This document shows, in pieces, positions 17,934 through 25,320 of a stretch of DNA of 64,000 nt. Both the position numbers and the translations under genes were made by a program. The stretch is from contig NZ_WKJQ01000001.1 in NCBI RefSeq assembly GCF_009674625.1, positions 2,356,001 through 2,420,000 on the forward strand, written 5' to 3'. The notes beneath the pieces were generated by a model. The model searched no databases, was not told the DNA's origin, and was given only the letters and a program-made list of their open reading frames with translations. This DNA comes from Haloferax marinum. GTDB lineage: Archaea > Halobacteriota > Halobacteria > Halobacteriales > Haloferacaceae. Position 1 is the stretch's first letter, and each line of letters starts with the position of its first letter.

Positions 17934-19283
17934 ATGTTCGGAACAAGCGGTGTACGCGGTCCCGTTGGGGACCTCATTACACCCGAACTTGCGACGGCGC
18001 TTGGGCAGGCACTCGCGGCCTGCGGTTCGGAGAGTGTCGTCATTGGTCGCGATGCACGAACGACGAGCCCACTGCTCGCTGATGCTGCGAGTGCAGCGCT
18101 TCGAAGTGCTGGTGTCGATGTCGTCCGTGCTGGGCAAGTCTCGACACCCACGCTCGCTCGTGGTGTCGCTTGGTCCGAGTCTGATGCTGGACTCATGATT
18201 ACGGCGTCGCACAACCCACCAGAAGACAATGGGTTCAAGCTCTGGCAACCCTCCGGGCAGGCATTTGGGGAAGCCCGCCGCAACGACATCGAAGCGGCGC
18301 TTACCACCGATGAGCGAACGTACGCCGCGTGGGATGCCGTTGGGTCTGAGCGAACCGACGAGACCCTTACTGCGAAGCACGTCGATGCACTCTGTGATGC
18401 CGTGGATATCGATGGTGACTGCTCGGTCGTTGTTGACCTCGGCAACGGAATGGGTGGTGCGACCGTCGAAGCCTTACTCCGGATGGGCTGTGACGTCCAA
18501 ACACTCAATGCGACACCTGATGGTCGGTTCCCCGGCCGACCCAGTGAGCCAACTGCAGAGACGTGTGAGACGCTTTGCTCCGTCGTCGCGAACACGGATG
18601 CGGACCTCGGAATCGCACACGATGGCGATGCTGACCGGATGATGGCCGTCGACGAGACAGGGTCGTTCATCGAGGGTGACGAACTCCTGGCGCTGTTCGC
18701 CCGTGACGTCGTCGCTGACGGTGAGCGTGTTGCCGCACCCTTGAACACGAGTCTCGTCGTCGACGACGTTCTCGACGCACAGGGCGCCTCACTCACGCGC
18801 ACGAAGGTCGGTGACGTATTCGTTGCCGAGGCTGCCCAGGACGACGATGTCGCCTTCGGTGGTGAACCCTCGGGTGCGTGGATTTGGCCTGATGAAACTC
18901 TCTGCCCAGACGGTCCGCTTGCGGCCTGCAAACTCGTCGAACTCGTCGAAACGCATGGGTCGTTGGCTACCCAGCGTACGGAGTTGGCGTCGTATCCACT
19001 TCGACGGGCGAGTGTGGAGACCACCGAAAAGTCTGCGGTCATGGCCGATGTTCGTGATGGGTTGCTGGAAGCGTACGACACCGACCGGATTTCGACGCTC
19101 GACGGCGTGCGTGTCGAACACGACGATGGCTGGTTCCTCGTCCGCGCCAGTGGGACACAACCGCTCGTTCGGCTGACTGCTGAAGCACGTGATGAGAAGC
19201 GGGCGGACGACTTGCTCGCTGAGGCACGGCAGTTCGTCGACGACGCACGAAAGTCCGTCGCTGGGGTAGAGTCGTCTAACTGA
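17934..19283 (+). CDS. glmM: Phosphoglucosamine mutase / phosphohexomutase
   Basis: The 449-residue protein belongs to the alpha-D-phosphohexomutase superfamily: FGTSGVRG at the N-terminus, the catalytic phosphoserine loop TASHNP at 90-95, the metal-binding DGDADR at 230-235 and a C-terminal RASGTQP-type phosphate-binding loop. GlmM converts glucosamine-6-phosphate to glucosamine-1-phosphate in UDP-GlcNAc synthesis. The opposite-strand gene downstream is GlmU-like, and a GlmS gene lies at 30-32 kb, which favours GlmM over phosphomannomutase. Specificity cannot be read from the sequence alone. Confidence 0.85.
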   Translation: MFGTSGVRGPVGDLITPELATALGQALAACGSESVVIGRDARTTSPLLADAASAALRSAGVDVVRAGQVSTPTLARGVAWSESDAGLMITASHNPPEDNGFKLWQPSGQAFGEARRNDIEAALTTDERTYAAWDAVGSERTDETLTAKHVDALCDAVDIDGDCSVVVDLGNGMGGATVEALLRMGCDVQTLNATPDGRFPGRPSEPTAETCETLCSVVANTDADLGIAHDGDADRMMAVDETGSFIEGDELLALFARDVVADGERVAAPLNTSLVVDDVLDAQGASLTRTKVGDVFVAEAAQDDDVAFGGEPSGAWIWPDETLCPDGPLAACKLVELVETHGSLATQRTELASYPLRRASVETTEKSAVMADVRDGLLEAYDTDRISTLDGVRVEHDDGWFLVRASGTQPLVRLTAEARDEKRADDLLAEARQFVDDARKSVAGVESSN

Positions 19284-19506
19284 ACCCACTCTTTTGTTTC
19301 CAGTCGAGTACACCCCTTTCGGGGATTGGGCGTCACTGTACACCCTTCAAATCACCGGGTGTCAAGCCTGAAATAGTGCCTGAAGATTTCGACGGCGACG
19401 TTGAACGCGAAGTCGTCGTGTCCTATTACGACGACGCGATGGCACGGTGCGGTCTGTGGGGCGACGCTCGCTGGCGTTCGTAGAGGTAGCTCGTCAGACT
19501 GACTGT
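19284..19506. other. Intergenic with a short coding-like remnant
   Basis: An open frame on the plus strand ending near 19484 (including EREVVVSYYDDAMARCGLW) has coding-like composition but no clear start, apart from a GTG giving about 34 codons. It may be the tail of a decayed gene. Nothing else was seen between glmM and the convergent GlmU-like gene. Confidence 0.25.
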
Positions 19507-20715
19507 TTAGTTTTCGAACTGAGGGTCCTTCAGAACGACTTCGTTGGGTTTCGTTCGTGCACCTGCGTCGAGTTTCACACCTGCGTTGAGGGTCGTTTGG
19601 ATTCCTGTCTTCACGTCGTCGCCACAGACGACACCGAATTTTCGCCGTCCAGTCGAGGTAATCTCACCTTTCACCGGTGTCTTGACGGCTTCGTTATCGT
19701 GCCGGAGGTTCGCGACCATGGTCGACGCACCGAAGTTCACGTCACGCCCGAGGATGCTGTCACCGACGTACGAGAGGTGGCCGACTGTGGCACCTTCCAT
19801 GAGGACGCTATTTTTGACTTCGACGCTGTGGCCCACCTTTGCATCTTCTGCGATGAGTGTGGTTCCCCGGATGTAGGCGTTCGGCCCAACAGTCGCCCCA
19901 CTTTTGATGAGTGCAGGCCCTTCGATGACGACACCAGCATCGACGGTTGCGCCGGCCTCGACGACGACGTCACCACGGATGGTTGCGTCCTCGTGGACGT
20001 CCCCTTGGTGTTTACGAGAGAGCTCACCGATTTTCCACTCGTTGGCTTCGAGGAGTTCCCATGGTCGGCCGACGTCCAGCCATTGTTGGAAGGGAACTGC
20101 AGTGACAGCGTGTTCGTTGCAGGCGCGTTCGAGCACGTCTGTGAGTTCGAGCTCGCCGCGTTCGCTTTCGCCCACGTCGAGCCACGCCTGTGCCTCAGCG
20201 GGGAAGACGTACGCGCCCGTGTTGATGAGATTCGATGGTGGGTCTGCCGGCTTTTCGATGACGCCCGTGACACGAGTGTCGTTTGTAGACTTCTCTGTGT
20301 ACAAGACGCCGTACTGGGTTGGATCTTCGACGCGGTACGACCCGACTGCCGGTGATGACTCGTAGAGGCGTGTGAGAGAGGCTTCGTCGTAGAGCGCGTC
20401 GCCATTGAGAACAGCAAACGGTCCGGGTTCGAGGTGTGGCTCAGCAGCACGGACGGCGTCAGCAGTCCCGCGCTGTTCAGTCTGTTCTGCAAACTCGACA
20501 GGGACGCCCGTGTACTCGTCACCGAAGTATTCTCGGACAGCCTCTGATTCGTACCCGACGACGACGATGAGTTTCGAGGCACCGGCCTCGACGGCGGTTT
20601 CTGCCGTGTGTGCGGCGAGTGGTTTGTCTGCTACCGGGAGCATTGGTTTTGCTCGGTGCTCGGTGAGCGGTCGCATCCGGGTACCCTGTCCAGCAGCGAG
20701 CAGGATTGTTTGCAT
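19507..20715 (-). CDS. glmU: Bifunctional GlmU-like UDP-GlcNAc pyrophosphorylase/acetyltransferase
   Basis: The protein has 402 residues from the ATG at 20715 (MQTILLAAGQGTRM); 11 upstream codons are in frame but precede the conserved start. The N-terminal nucleotidyltransferase domain has GQGTRMRPLT, KPM and NGDALYD. The C-terminal half is a left-handed beta-helix of hexapeptide repeats, as in archaeal GlmU/ST0452-type enzymes that acetylate GlcN-1-P and form UDP-GlcNAc. It is convergent with glmM, the preceding step of the pathway. A second related gene at 32120-33283 makes exact role assignment uncertain. Confidence 0.85.
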   Translation of the reverse strand: MQTILLAAGQGTRMRPLTEHRAKPMLPVADKPLAAHTAETAVEAGASKLIVVVGYESEAVREYFGDEYTGVPVEFAEQTEQRGTADAVRAAEPHLEPGPFAVLNGDALYDEASLTRLYESSPAVGSYRVEDPTQYGVLYTEKSTNDTRVTGVIEKPADPPSNLINTGAYVFPAEAQAWLDVGESERGELELTDVLERACNEHAVTAVPFQQWLDVGRPWELLEANEWKIGELSRKHQGDVHEDATIRGDVVVEAGATVDAGVVIEGPALIKSGATVGPNAYIRGTTLIAEDAKVGHSVEVKNSVLMEGATVGHLSYVGDSILGRDVNFGASTMVANLRHDNEAVKTPVKGEITSTGRRKFGVVCGDDVKTGIQTTLNAGVKLDAGARTKPNEVVLKDPQFEN

Positions 20716-20836
20716 GCTTGTTGTTGGTAATACGATTGCTTTATTCACTTCGAACCACGGATGTTTCGTAAGCGATTCACCATTCGGTAGGATATTTCCC
20801 GCGTTTTTTCAGTTCTTTCTCTCGTATTTACCTCTC

Positions 20837-21715
20837 TTATACCGGTTTCACTCGGAGCTCACCGAAGCCATATCGGGAGTGGGAGCCAACTCGCGTGAGC
20901 GCATTCTTCGCGGTTTCGACCGGACGGTCTCCCAGATACTTCACGACTTGACCGTGGTCGACGGTCTGCAGACGGAAGACCTCGCGTTGTTCGAGTATCT
21001 TCTCTTCACGGAAGCGCAGATCATCACGATCTTCAGCCCACCACCACGGGATAGGCTGGTCCTTCGTTCCTGGGTACTCGGATTCGAGGACGAACGGCGT
21101 CACCAACTCGATGAGGTATGTGTCTGTCTTTTCGAGCCGCGAATAATTCAGTTCGTCAAGGTCCACCATTTGGGTGTCTTTCAGCGTAACCTCGCCGTAT
21201 CCGTAGTTCCGCTTCCCACCAAATTGGGTTCCTCCTAATGTATCTGCATGTAGAGGGAGCACCGTTGGGTCATCAGCGTGCAAGTAGGCGTGGATGTACC
21301 ACTTCGTGGTCTGACGGTCTTTTCGTTGGTCGGGCCGTCGTCCCATGATAGTCTCGTGAGCTAGTACTGGATGCCCGCAGTGAATCCGGAGGTCGTGCGT
21401 GTTCAACGCGTCTCGAGCACGGGATTCGAGAAGCCACGAGTGGGACGCCTGCCGATGGATGAATAGGTCGTCGTAGGCTTCAACGTCCGGCAATCCACTG
21501 CCGAGATACGGACGGCCACCCGACAGACTGTGCTCCTCCGGGAACGTTCCGAACTGACCGGGAACGAATACTCCGTGACTGGCTGACAGTCCTTTGTGCG
21601 TCTCGTAGTCAAGCTGTTGACCGAGTGCGTGAAGGATAGCATTCCCACTCACGTAATACGGGTGTCCGATGTAGTCCATTCGTAGCTCCCAGAGGAGTTG
21701 CTGGATGCGTGTCAT
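20837..21715 (-). CDS. RAMP-superfamily protein, Cas5-like (HRAMP-type system)
   Basis: The protein has 292 residues from the ATG at 21715, whose ATGA overlaps the stop of the upstream gene; an in-frame ATG 18 codons earlier is less likely. It has two glycine-rich loops typical of RAMP folds: GGTQFGGKRNYGYG at about 161-174 and SHSRYGFGEL near the C-terminus. This fits a derived Cas5- or Cas6-like protein. As last gene of the operon with a Cas7-like protein, it probably belongs to an RNA-guided or RNA-binding complex. No obvious catalytic His/Lys set was identified, so RNA processing cannot be claimed. Confidence 0.7.
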   Translation of the reverse strand: MTRIQQLLWELRMDYIGHPYYVSGNAILHALGQQLDYETHKGLSASHGVFVPGQFGTFPEEHSLSGGRPYLGSGLPDVEAYDDLFIHRQASHSWLLESRARDALNTHDLRIHCGHPVLAHETIMGRRPDQRKDRQTTKWYIHAYLHADDPTVLPLHADTLGGTQFGGKRNYGYGEVTLKDTQMVDLDELNYSRLEKTDTYLIELVTPFVLESEYPGTKDQPIPWWWAEDRDDLRFREEKILEQREVFRLQTVDHGQVVKYLGDRPVETAKNALTRVGSHSRYGFGELRVKPV

Positions 21716-22452
21716 CGGTCGGGTCTCCACGATGCGAACTCCTCGATATACTGAAGTGCGGTACTCCACGACCAGATGCGACGTAGGTTTGCGTCGAGTG
21801 TCATGTCGTACTTGTCACGGTCCGTCTCGAGTGGATGTGCTGTGAGGCGATTCCACGAGGATGCCCAGGATTGCCATGGACGATTCCCCAGCCGGGAAGA
21901 TGGGCGTCCACCGTCATTTGCGTCGAGACGAAGTGCGAACCGTTCCCCGTGGAAGACAGTACGGAATGGGAAGACATCGCCTGCCAAGTCAACAACTAGT
22001 CGAAGGTCGGAAAACGTGTGGCCAGCACGGTAATTGTCGAGAAGCGCTGCCACGAGAAGCGTGTGGTACTTGAGAGACGTGTACGGGTGATACACCGACT
22101 CACTGAACAGAGTAGCTACATCAGACGTCAACCACTGCTCGTGGGCCGTCTCTGCATCTTTGATGGTCAGGAGTTCCGCCACTTCCCTCTTTACCGCTGC
22201 CTGAGGAAACGTCTCAGGGCTGTAGGCTGTCTCGCCAGTTAGGAGCGACAGGCGTGTGTTGTCTACGTGTGTTGAGACAGTTGGTTTCTGTACACTCTGT
22301 GGACGTGAGAGTGCTGCTGCATCACTATCAGCGCCCTGTGGAACCGGTTGGTTCACACGGACACCGGAAAACGTCTCACGGGCGTTATTGTGGCTCTCCC
22401 CCGTGAATTTGTGAGCGTCGTGACGGTACGCGAGTAGCATCGCGTCGCTCAT
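21712..22452 (-). CDS. Uncharacterised protein of the RAMP operon
   Basis: The 246-residue soluble protein is rich in Arg and Trp, with no recognised domain, signal peptide or membrane helix. It lies between the Cas7-like and Cas5-like genes and overlaps both by four bases (ATGA at each end), so it is made in step with them and is probably a subunit of the same complex. The position fits the uncharacterised conserved protein described for HRAMP systems; I cannot confirm homology by reading. It could be a large-subunit-like or adaptor component. Confidence 0.65.
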   Translation of the reverse strand: MSDAMLLAYRHDAHKFTGESHNNARETFSGVRVNQPVPQGADSDAAALSRPQSVQKPTVSTHVDNTRLSLLTGETAYSPETFPQAAVKREVAELLTIKDAETAHEQWLTSDVATLFSESVYHPYTSLKYHTLLVAALLDNYRAGHTFSDLRLVVDLAGDVFPFRTVFHGERFALRLDANDGGRPSSRLGNRPWQSWASSWNRLTAHPLETDRDKYDMTLDANLRRIWSWSTALQYIEEFASWRPDR

Positions 22453-23330
22453 TGCCTCGTCTCCACACGCTCAGTGAGCGCCGACTGGAACTCTGGAAGG
22501 TAGTCGTGAGCCCACTCGTCGTCTTTCGTGTCCATTTTATTTGTGTTGCTTTTGCCCCGGTCGAATACGCGCCAGAACTCGGACTCTTCGTAGAGCGGGT
22601 TCACGAGTTCACAGTCAACGATACCCCCGCCGAAGTTCCTCGCACCACCGAGTTGATGCATGAAGTCTGTTTGGTGGGTGTTGAGGTACTCGACACCCTC
22701 TGCGAGCAGCCCAATGAACTCGGGTTTAACCTCGCGGAACGAGAGATGCCACGCACCGTCAAGATTCGCTACGGCGTCTACCTCGGTGTTCCGAAGTGGC
22801 TCGCGATTATCGCCTTCGTTACGTGAGACGACGTTCCGATTGAGGCGACGATAGTGACCCTCAGCTTGTCCGCGTGTGTAGTCTACACTGGTGCGGACAG
22901 GCGAGAATTTGATTGGACGACGCATTACGTTCCCTGGGAAGTTTCCGAATCCACCAAAGAGGTCGAAAATCACGCACCCGTCTTCATACTCGTCTAGACA
23001 CTCGCCCTTTGGATGATAGCCAGCATCAAGATCACGGTTGTAGAGTCCTTCTTTGCGGAAGTTGGCATTGGATTCGCCTGGGTGGCATGCTGTTCTTCCA
23101 TACCGTTGTACGACGCACTCCATCCCATGGCGAAGCCACCCTGACAGAGAGAACGCTGGGATAATTCCTCCAATCTGATTTTGGGGGTCGGTATCGACGT
23201 AGTTGCCATTCGAAGCGTGGTGGCGGTCAGTGATAATCGAATCGTCAATGACGAGTAGCTCAGACTTGATTCGGACGAATACATCACGGAACGACGCGAT
23301 CTCTATATCTGAGAGAGTCATTGTCGACAT
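22449..23330 (-). CDS. RAMP-superfamily protein, Cas7-like (HRAMP-type system)
   Basis: The 293-residue protein has features of Cas7/Csf2-type RAMPs: an N-terminal IPAFSLSGWLRHG segment (about 58-70), resembling the IPGSSLKGxLR motif of Cas7-group proteins, a central Gly/Phe-rich part (LFGGFGNFPGN), and a glycine-rich loop GGARNFGGG at 228-236 near the C-terminus. Cas7 proteins form the crRNA-binding backbone of class 1 effectors. No cas1, cas2, cas3 or CRISPR array is present. The ATG overlaps the small zinc-finger stop by one base, and the gene is ATGA-coupled to the next. Confidence 0.75.
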   Translation of the reverse strand: MSTMTLSDIEIASFRDVFVRIKSELLVIDDSIITDRHHASNGNYVDTDPQNQIGGIIPAFSLSGWLRHGMECVVQRYGRTACHPGESNANFRKEGLYNRDLDAGYHPKGECLDEYEDGCVIFDLFGGFGNFPGNVMRRPIKFSPVRTSVDYTRGQAEGHYRRLNRNVVSRNEGDNREPLRNTEVDAVANLDGAWHLSFREVKPEFIGLLAEGVEYLNTHQTDFMHQLGGARNFGGGIVDCELVNPLYEESEFWRVFDRGKSNTNKMDTKDDEWAHDYLPEFQSALTERVETRQ

Positions 23331-23500
23331 CAGACCTCCTCTGGACGTCCTTGTTCCCGAAACACTCTACAGTCGTGGTCTTCAATTTGTTCAGGAAGGC
23401 CGACCGCATTACAAACAGGGCACTCCTGTAGATGTGGCTTTAGATACTGGTCATCGATCTGTTCGACAGATTCTTGCTGCGCTTGGTCTGAGTTCTTCAT
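23330..23500 (-). CDS. Small zinc-finger protein heading the RAMP operon
   Basis: This 56-residue gene is read directly from the minus strand: ATG at 23500, TGA at 23332-23330 overlapping the ATG of the Cas7-like gene by one base. The protein has a CPVC pair (residues 27-30) and a later HDC (42-44), giving a CCHC-type zinc site, with a Gln/Glu-rich N-terminus. Coupling to the Cas7-like gene shows it belongs to the same system. It may stabilise the complex or bind nucleic acid. Confidence 0.7.
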   Translation of the reverse strand: MKNSDQAQQESVEQIDDQYLKPHLQECPVCNAVGLPEQIEDHDCRVFREQGRPEEV

Positions 23501-23521
23501 GCTTCGTCTGATGGGCGAAGC
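23501..23521. repeat. Inverted repeat upstream of the RAMP operon
   Basis: GCTTCG and CGAAGC flank a nine-base loop immediately upstream of the first ATG of the RAMP operon. In the minus-strand transcript this would form a short hairpin next to the start codon, or it could be a protein-binding site. Confidence 0.4.
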
Positions 23522-23610
23522 GTGGGGGCGGTGTCTCCAGCACCGTCCTCGATTTCGATGAGGTATCCCGCGCTTCTCACTACTCTCTACACGGTAGTGT
23601 TACTTAGGTC

Positions 23611-23635
23611 TTTGCTAAGCAAAATGCTAAGCAAA
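23611..23635. promoter_or_regulatory. Repeated near-palindromic operator-like site
   Basis: Two abutting copies of TGCTAAGCAAA, the first within TTTGCTAAGCAAA, a near-palindrome, lie 12 bases before the winged-helix gene and about 110 bases upstream of the divergent RAMP operon. The spacing of one helical turn (12 bases) suggests binding of a dimer, probably the adjacent winged-helix protein, controlling itself and perhaps the RAMP operon. Confidence 0.55.
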
Positions 23636-23646
23636 CGTCTCTGCGA

Positions 23647-23934
23647 ATGGCTGAATATTATGTCTGGGAAGGGGGAACGCACACACAACAGATGGTCAAC
23701 GAAAAATACGAACCAAACGAGCGGGAGGATGTTATTCTCGATTTGTTCAAGCAAGGACAGGATTCTGGCAATCCATGGGGACGAGTTAACCCATTGTATC
23801 TTCGAGAACATTCAGACCTCGACAAGGGCCAGGTCGAATATGCACTCCGGAATCTGACAAACGCTGGCTGGATTAAGCAGCTGAATCGTGGCGGCCTCTA
23901 CGAGTTGGTAACTGATCCCCGTGAAAGAGAGTAA
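23647..23934 (+). CDS. Winged helix-turn-helix DNA-binding protein
   Basis: The 95-residue protein has a winged-helix fold: helices around EDVILDLF, LREHSDLDKGQVEYALRNLT (recognition helix) and a wing ending IKQLNRGGLYELV. This resembles haloarchaeal MarR/ArsR-like small regulators. It is divergent from the RAMP operon, with the repeated site at 23611-23635 directly upstream, so autoregulation and control of the RAMP genes are plausible. It has no ligand domain. The start ATG at 23647 is taken because the operator ends just before it. Confidence 0.75.
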   Translation: MAEYYVWEGGTHTQQMVNEKYEPNEREDVILDLFKQGQDSGNPWGRVNPLYLREHSDLDKGQVEYALRNLTNAGWIKQLNRGGLYELVTDPRERE

Positions 23935-24204
23935 TCTTGGTCTGATTTTATTCTATTACAAGAGTGGATGACACTCTTTTCGGCAGGTGAGGTATCTTCG
24001 ATGTGGTCCTTTCTGTTTTGATCTGTTGATTGTGTCCGGTTCTCGAGTATAAATTCGATTCCCCTGACGTTCGGCCGAGCCAGCAATACGCGACCACCAC
24101 GGTGTCTGTTACGAAAACCGTAGTTGTTTGACAGGCTATTATCTTCAGGGATGATTTGACACCCTCTTCGGCACATATTTGTCACTTCGTGAGTGGTTCG
24201 AGAT
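23935..24204. other. Intergenic region with a short imperfect direct repeat
   Basis: No gene is seen. A sequence near 23970-23984 (GACACTCTTTTCGGCA) recurs imperfectly near 24159-24175 (GACACCCTCTTCGGCA), the second just before a TATA-like CATATTTG near 24173, some 30 bases ahead of the epimerase ATG at 24205. The repeat may be a regulatory site. Confidence 0.35.
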
Positions 24205-25122
24205 ATGGAAGGAAAACGTGTCCTCGTCACCGGTGGGGCCGGGTTCATCGGTTCGAATCTCGCCAACTCGCTCGCAGAAGACAACGAGGTTGTCGCCCTC
24301 GACGATCTGTATCTCGGAACGCCCGAGAACCTCAACGAATCCGTGGATTTCCATGACAAGAGTGTCCTCGACGACGATCTGCCGACTGAGGATGTGGACG
24401 TCGTGTTCCACCTCGCAGCGCTGTCGTCGTACAAGATGCACGAGGAAGACCCGACGAAAGGTGCTCGTGTGAACATCGAGGGGTTTGTCAACACCGTCGA
24501 ACAAGCACGGAACGACGGGTGTGACACCGTGGTGTACGCAACGACGTCCTCTATCTACGGGTCGCAGACCGAACCCTCTCCGGAAGACATGCCGGTCGAG
24601 TCCCGCACGGGCTACGAGGCGTCGAAGTTAGCTCGAGAGCGATATGCCGAGTACTTCCACCACCACTACGATATGCAGTTGGCCGGGATGCGCTTCTTTT
24701 CAGTGTATCAAGGATTCGGCGGGGCCGAAGAGCACAAAGGCGAATTTGCTAATACGGTCGCGCAATTCGCAGATCAGATTGCAAACGGTGAGTCGCCCGA
24801 ACTGTTCGGCGATGGGTCGCAGACGCGTGACTTCACTCACGTCGACGATATCGTACGTGGTTTAGAGATGGCCGCTGACGAACGACTGCAAGGCGTGTAT
24901 AACCTCGGAACGGGCGAGAGCTATGACTTCAACGAGATGGTTGGCATGATTAACGAGGTTCTCGGGACGAACGTCGAACCAGTGTACATCGAGAACCCGT
25001 TCGAGGTGTACGTCCACGACACGAAGGCGGATTACTCGAAGATACACGAGGCGACTGGGTGGGAGCCCGAGATTACGTTCGAAGAAGGCGTCCAGCGCGT
25101 GTGCGAACCGTATCTGGAGTAG
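24205..25122 (+). CDS. NAD-dependent nucleotide-sugar epimerase/dehydratase
   Basis: The protein has 305 residues from the ATG at 24205; a GTG four codons earlier is possible. It is an extended SDR with the NAD-binding GGAGFIGSNLA, the Ser/Thr of the active site and the catalytic YEASK motif near residue 143. Related enzymes are UDP-glucose/UDP-GlcNAc 4-epimerases and GDP-mannose-type dehydratases. The nearby UDP-sugar genes favour a UDP-hexose 4-epimerase acting in surface-glycan precursor supply, but the substrate is not determined by the sequence. Confidence 0.8.
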   Translation: MEGKRVLVTGGAGFIGSNLANSLAEDNEVVALDDLYLGTPENLNESVDFHDKSVLDDDLPTEDVDVVFHLAALSSYKMHEEDPTKGARVNIEGFVNTVEQARNDGCDTVVYATTSSIYGSQTEPSPEDMPVESRTGYEASKLARERYAEYFHHHYDMQLAGMRFFSVYQGFGGAEEHKGEFANTVAQFADQIANGESPELFGDGSQTRDFTHVDDIVRGLEMAADERLQGVYNLGTGESYDFNEMVGMINEVLGTNVEPVYIENPFEVYVHDTKADYSKIHEATGWEPEITFEEGVQRVCEPYLE

Positions 25123-25320
25123 GTAATCCGACTGGAGTGAGAGAGTACATTTCGTGTCAGTAGCTTACAAATCACTTCGCAGGCTTGTCAGTGGACTCCC
25201 CTTCTATCTCCGCGACGGAGAAGGCGTTGAACTCGCCGTTCAGGTTCAGCGTCCCTGACGCTAGCGCACACTGACTTGGTGCGCCTCCACTCGAAGACTT
25301 TTGCCCCGACTGGAGTTCTT
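25123..25320 (-). ncRNA. Probable omega RNA region at the 3' end of tnpB
   Basis: TnpB guide RNAs usually overlap the 3' end of tnpB and run to the right end of the element. In this stretch the end of the gene contains several short inverted repeats, including one around CTCCGCGACGGAG at 25206-25218 and one around GACGCTAGCGC. The exact ends cannot be fixed by reading, and the RNA itself is inferred from the family. Confidence 0.35.

Noticed and set aside
19447..20355. 302-codon plus-strand frame opposite glmU
   Set aside because: It is the antisense shadow of the GlmU-like gene, a common effect of GC-rich codon use in haloarchaea.
24230..24262. Possible tRNA T-loop sequence GGTTCGAATC
   Set aside because: It encodes the conserved GFIGSNLA motif of the epimerase, and no acceptor or anticodon stem can be formed around it.
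25123..25320. CRISPR array near the RAMP operon
   Set aside because: No regularly spaced direct repeats of 25-40 bases were seen anywhere in the window; the repeats present are two copies at most.
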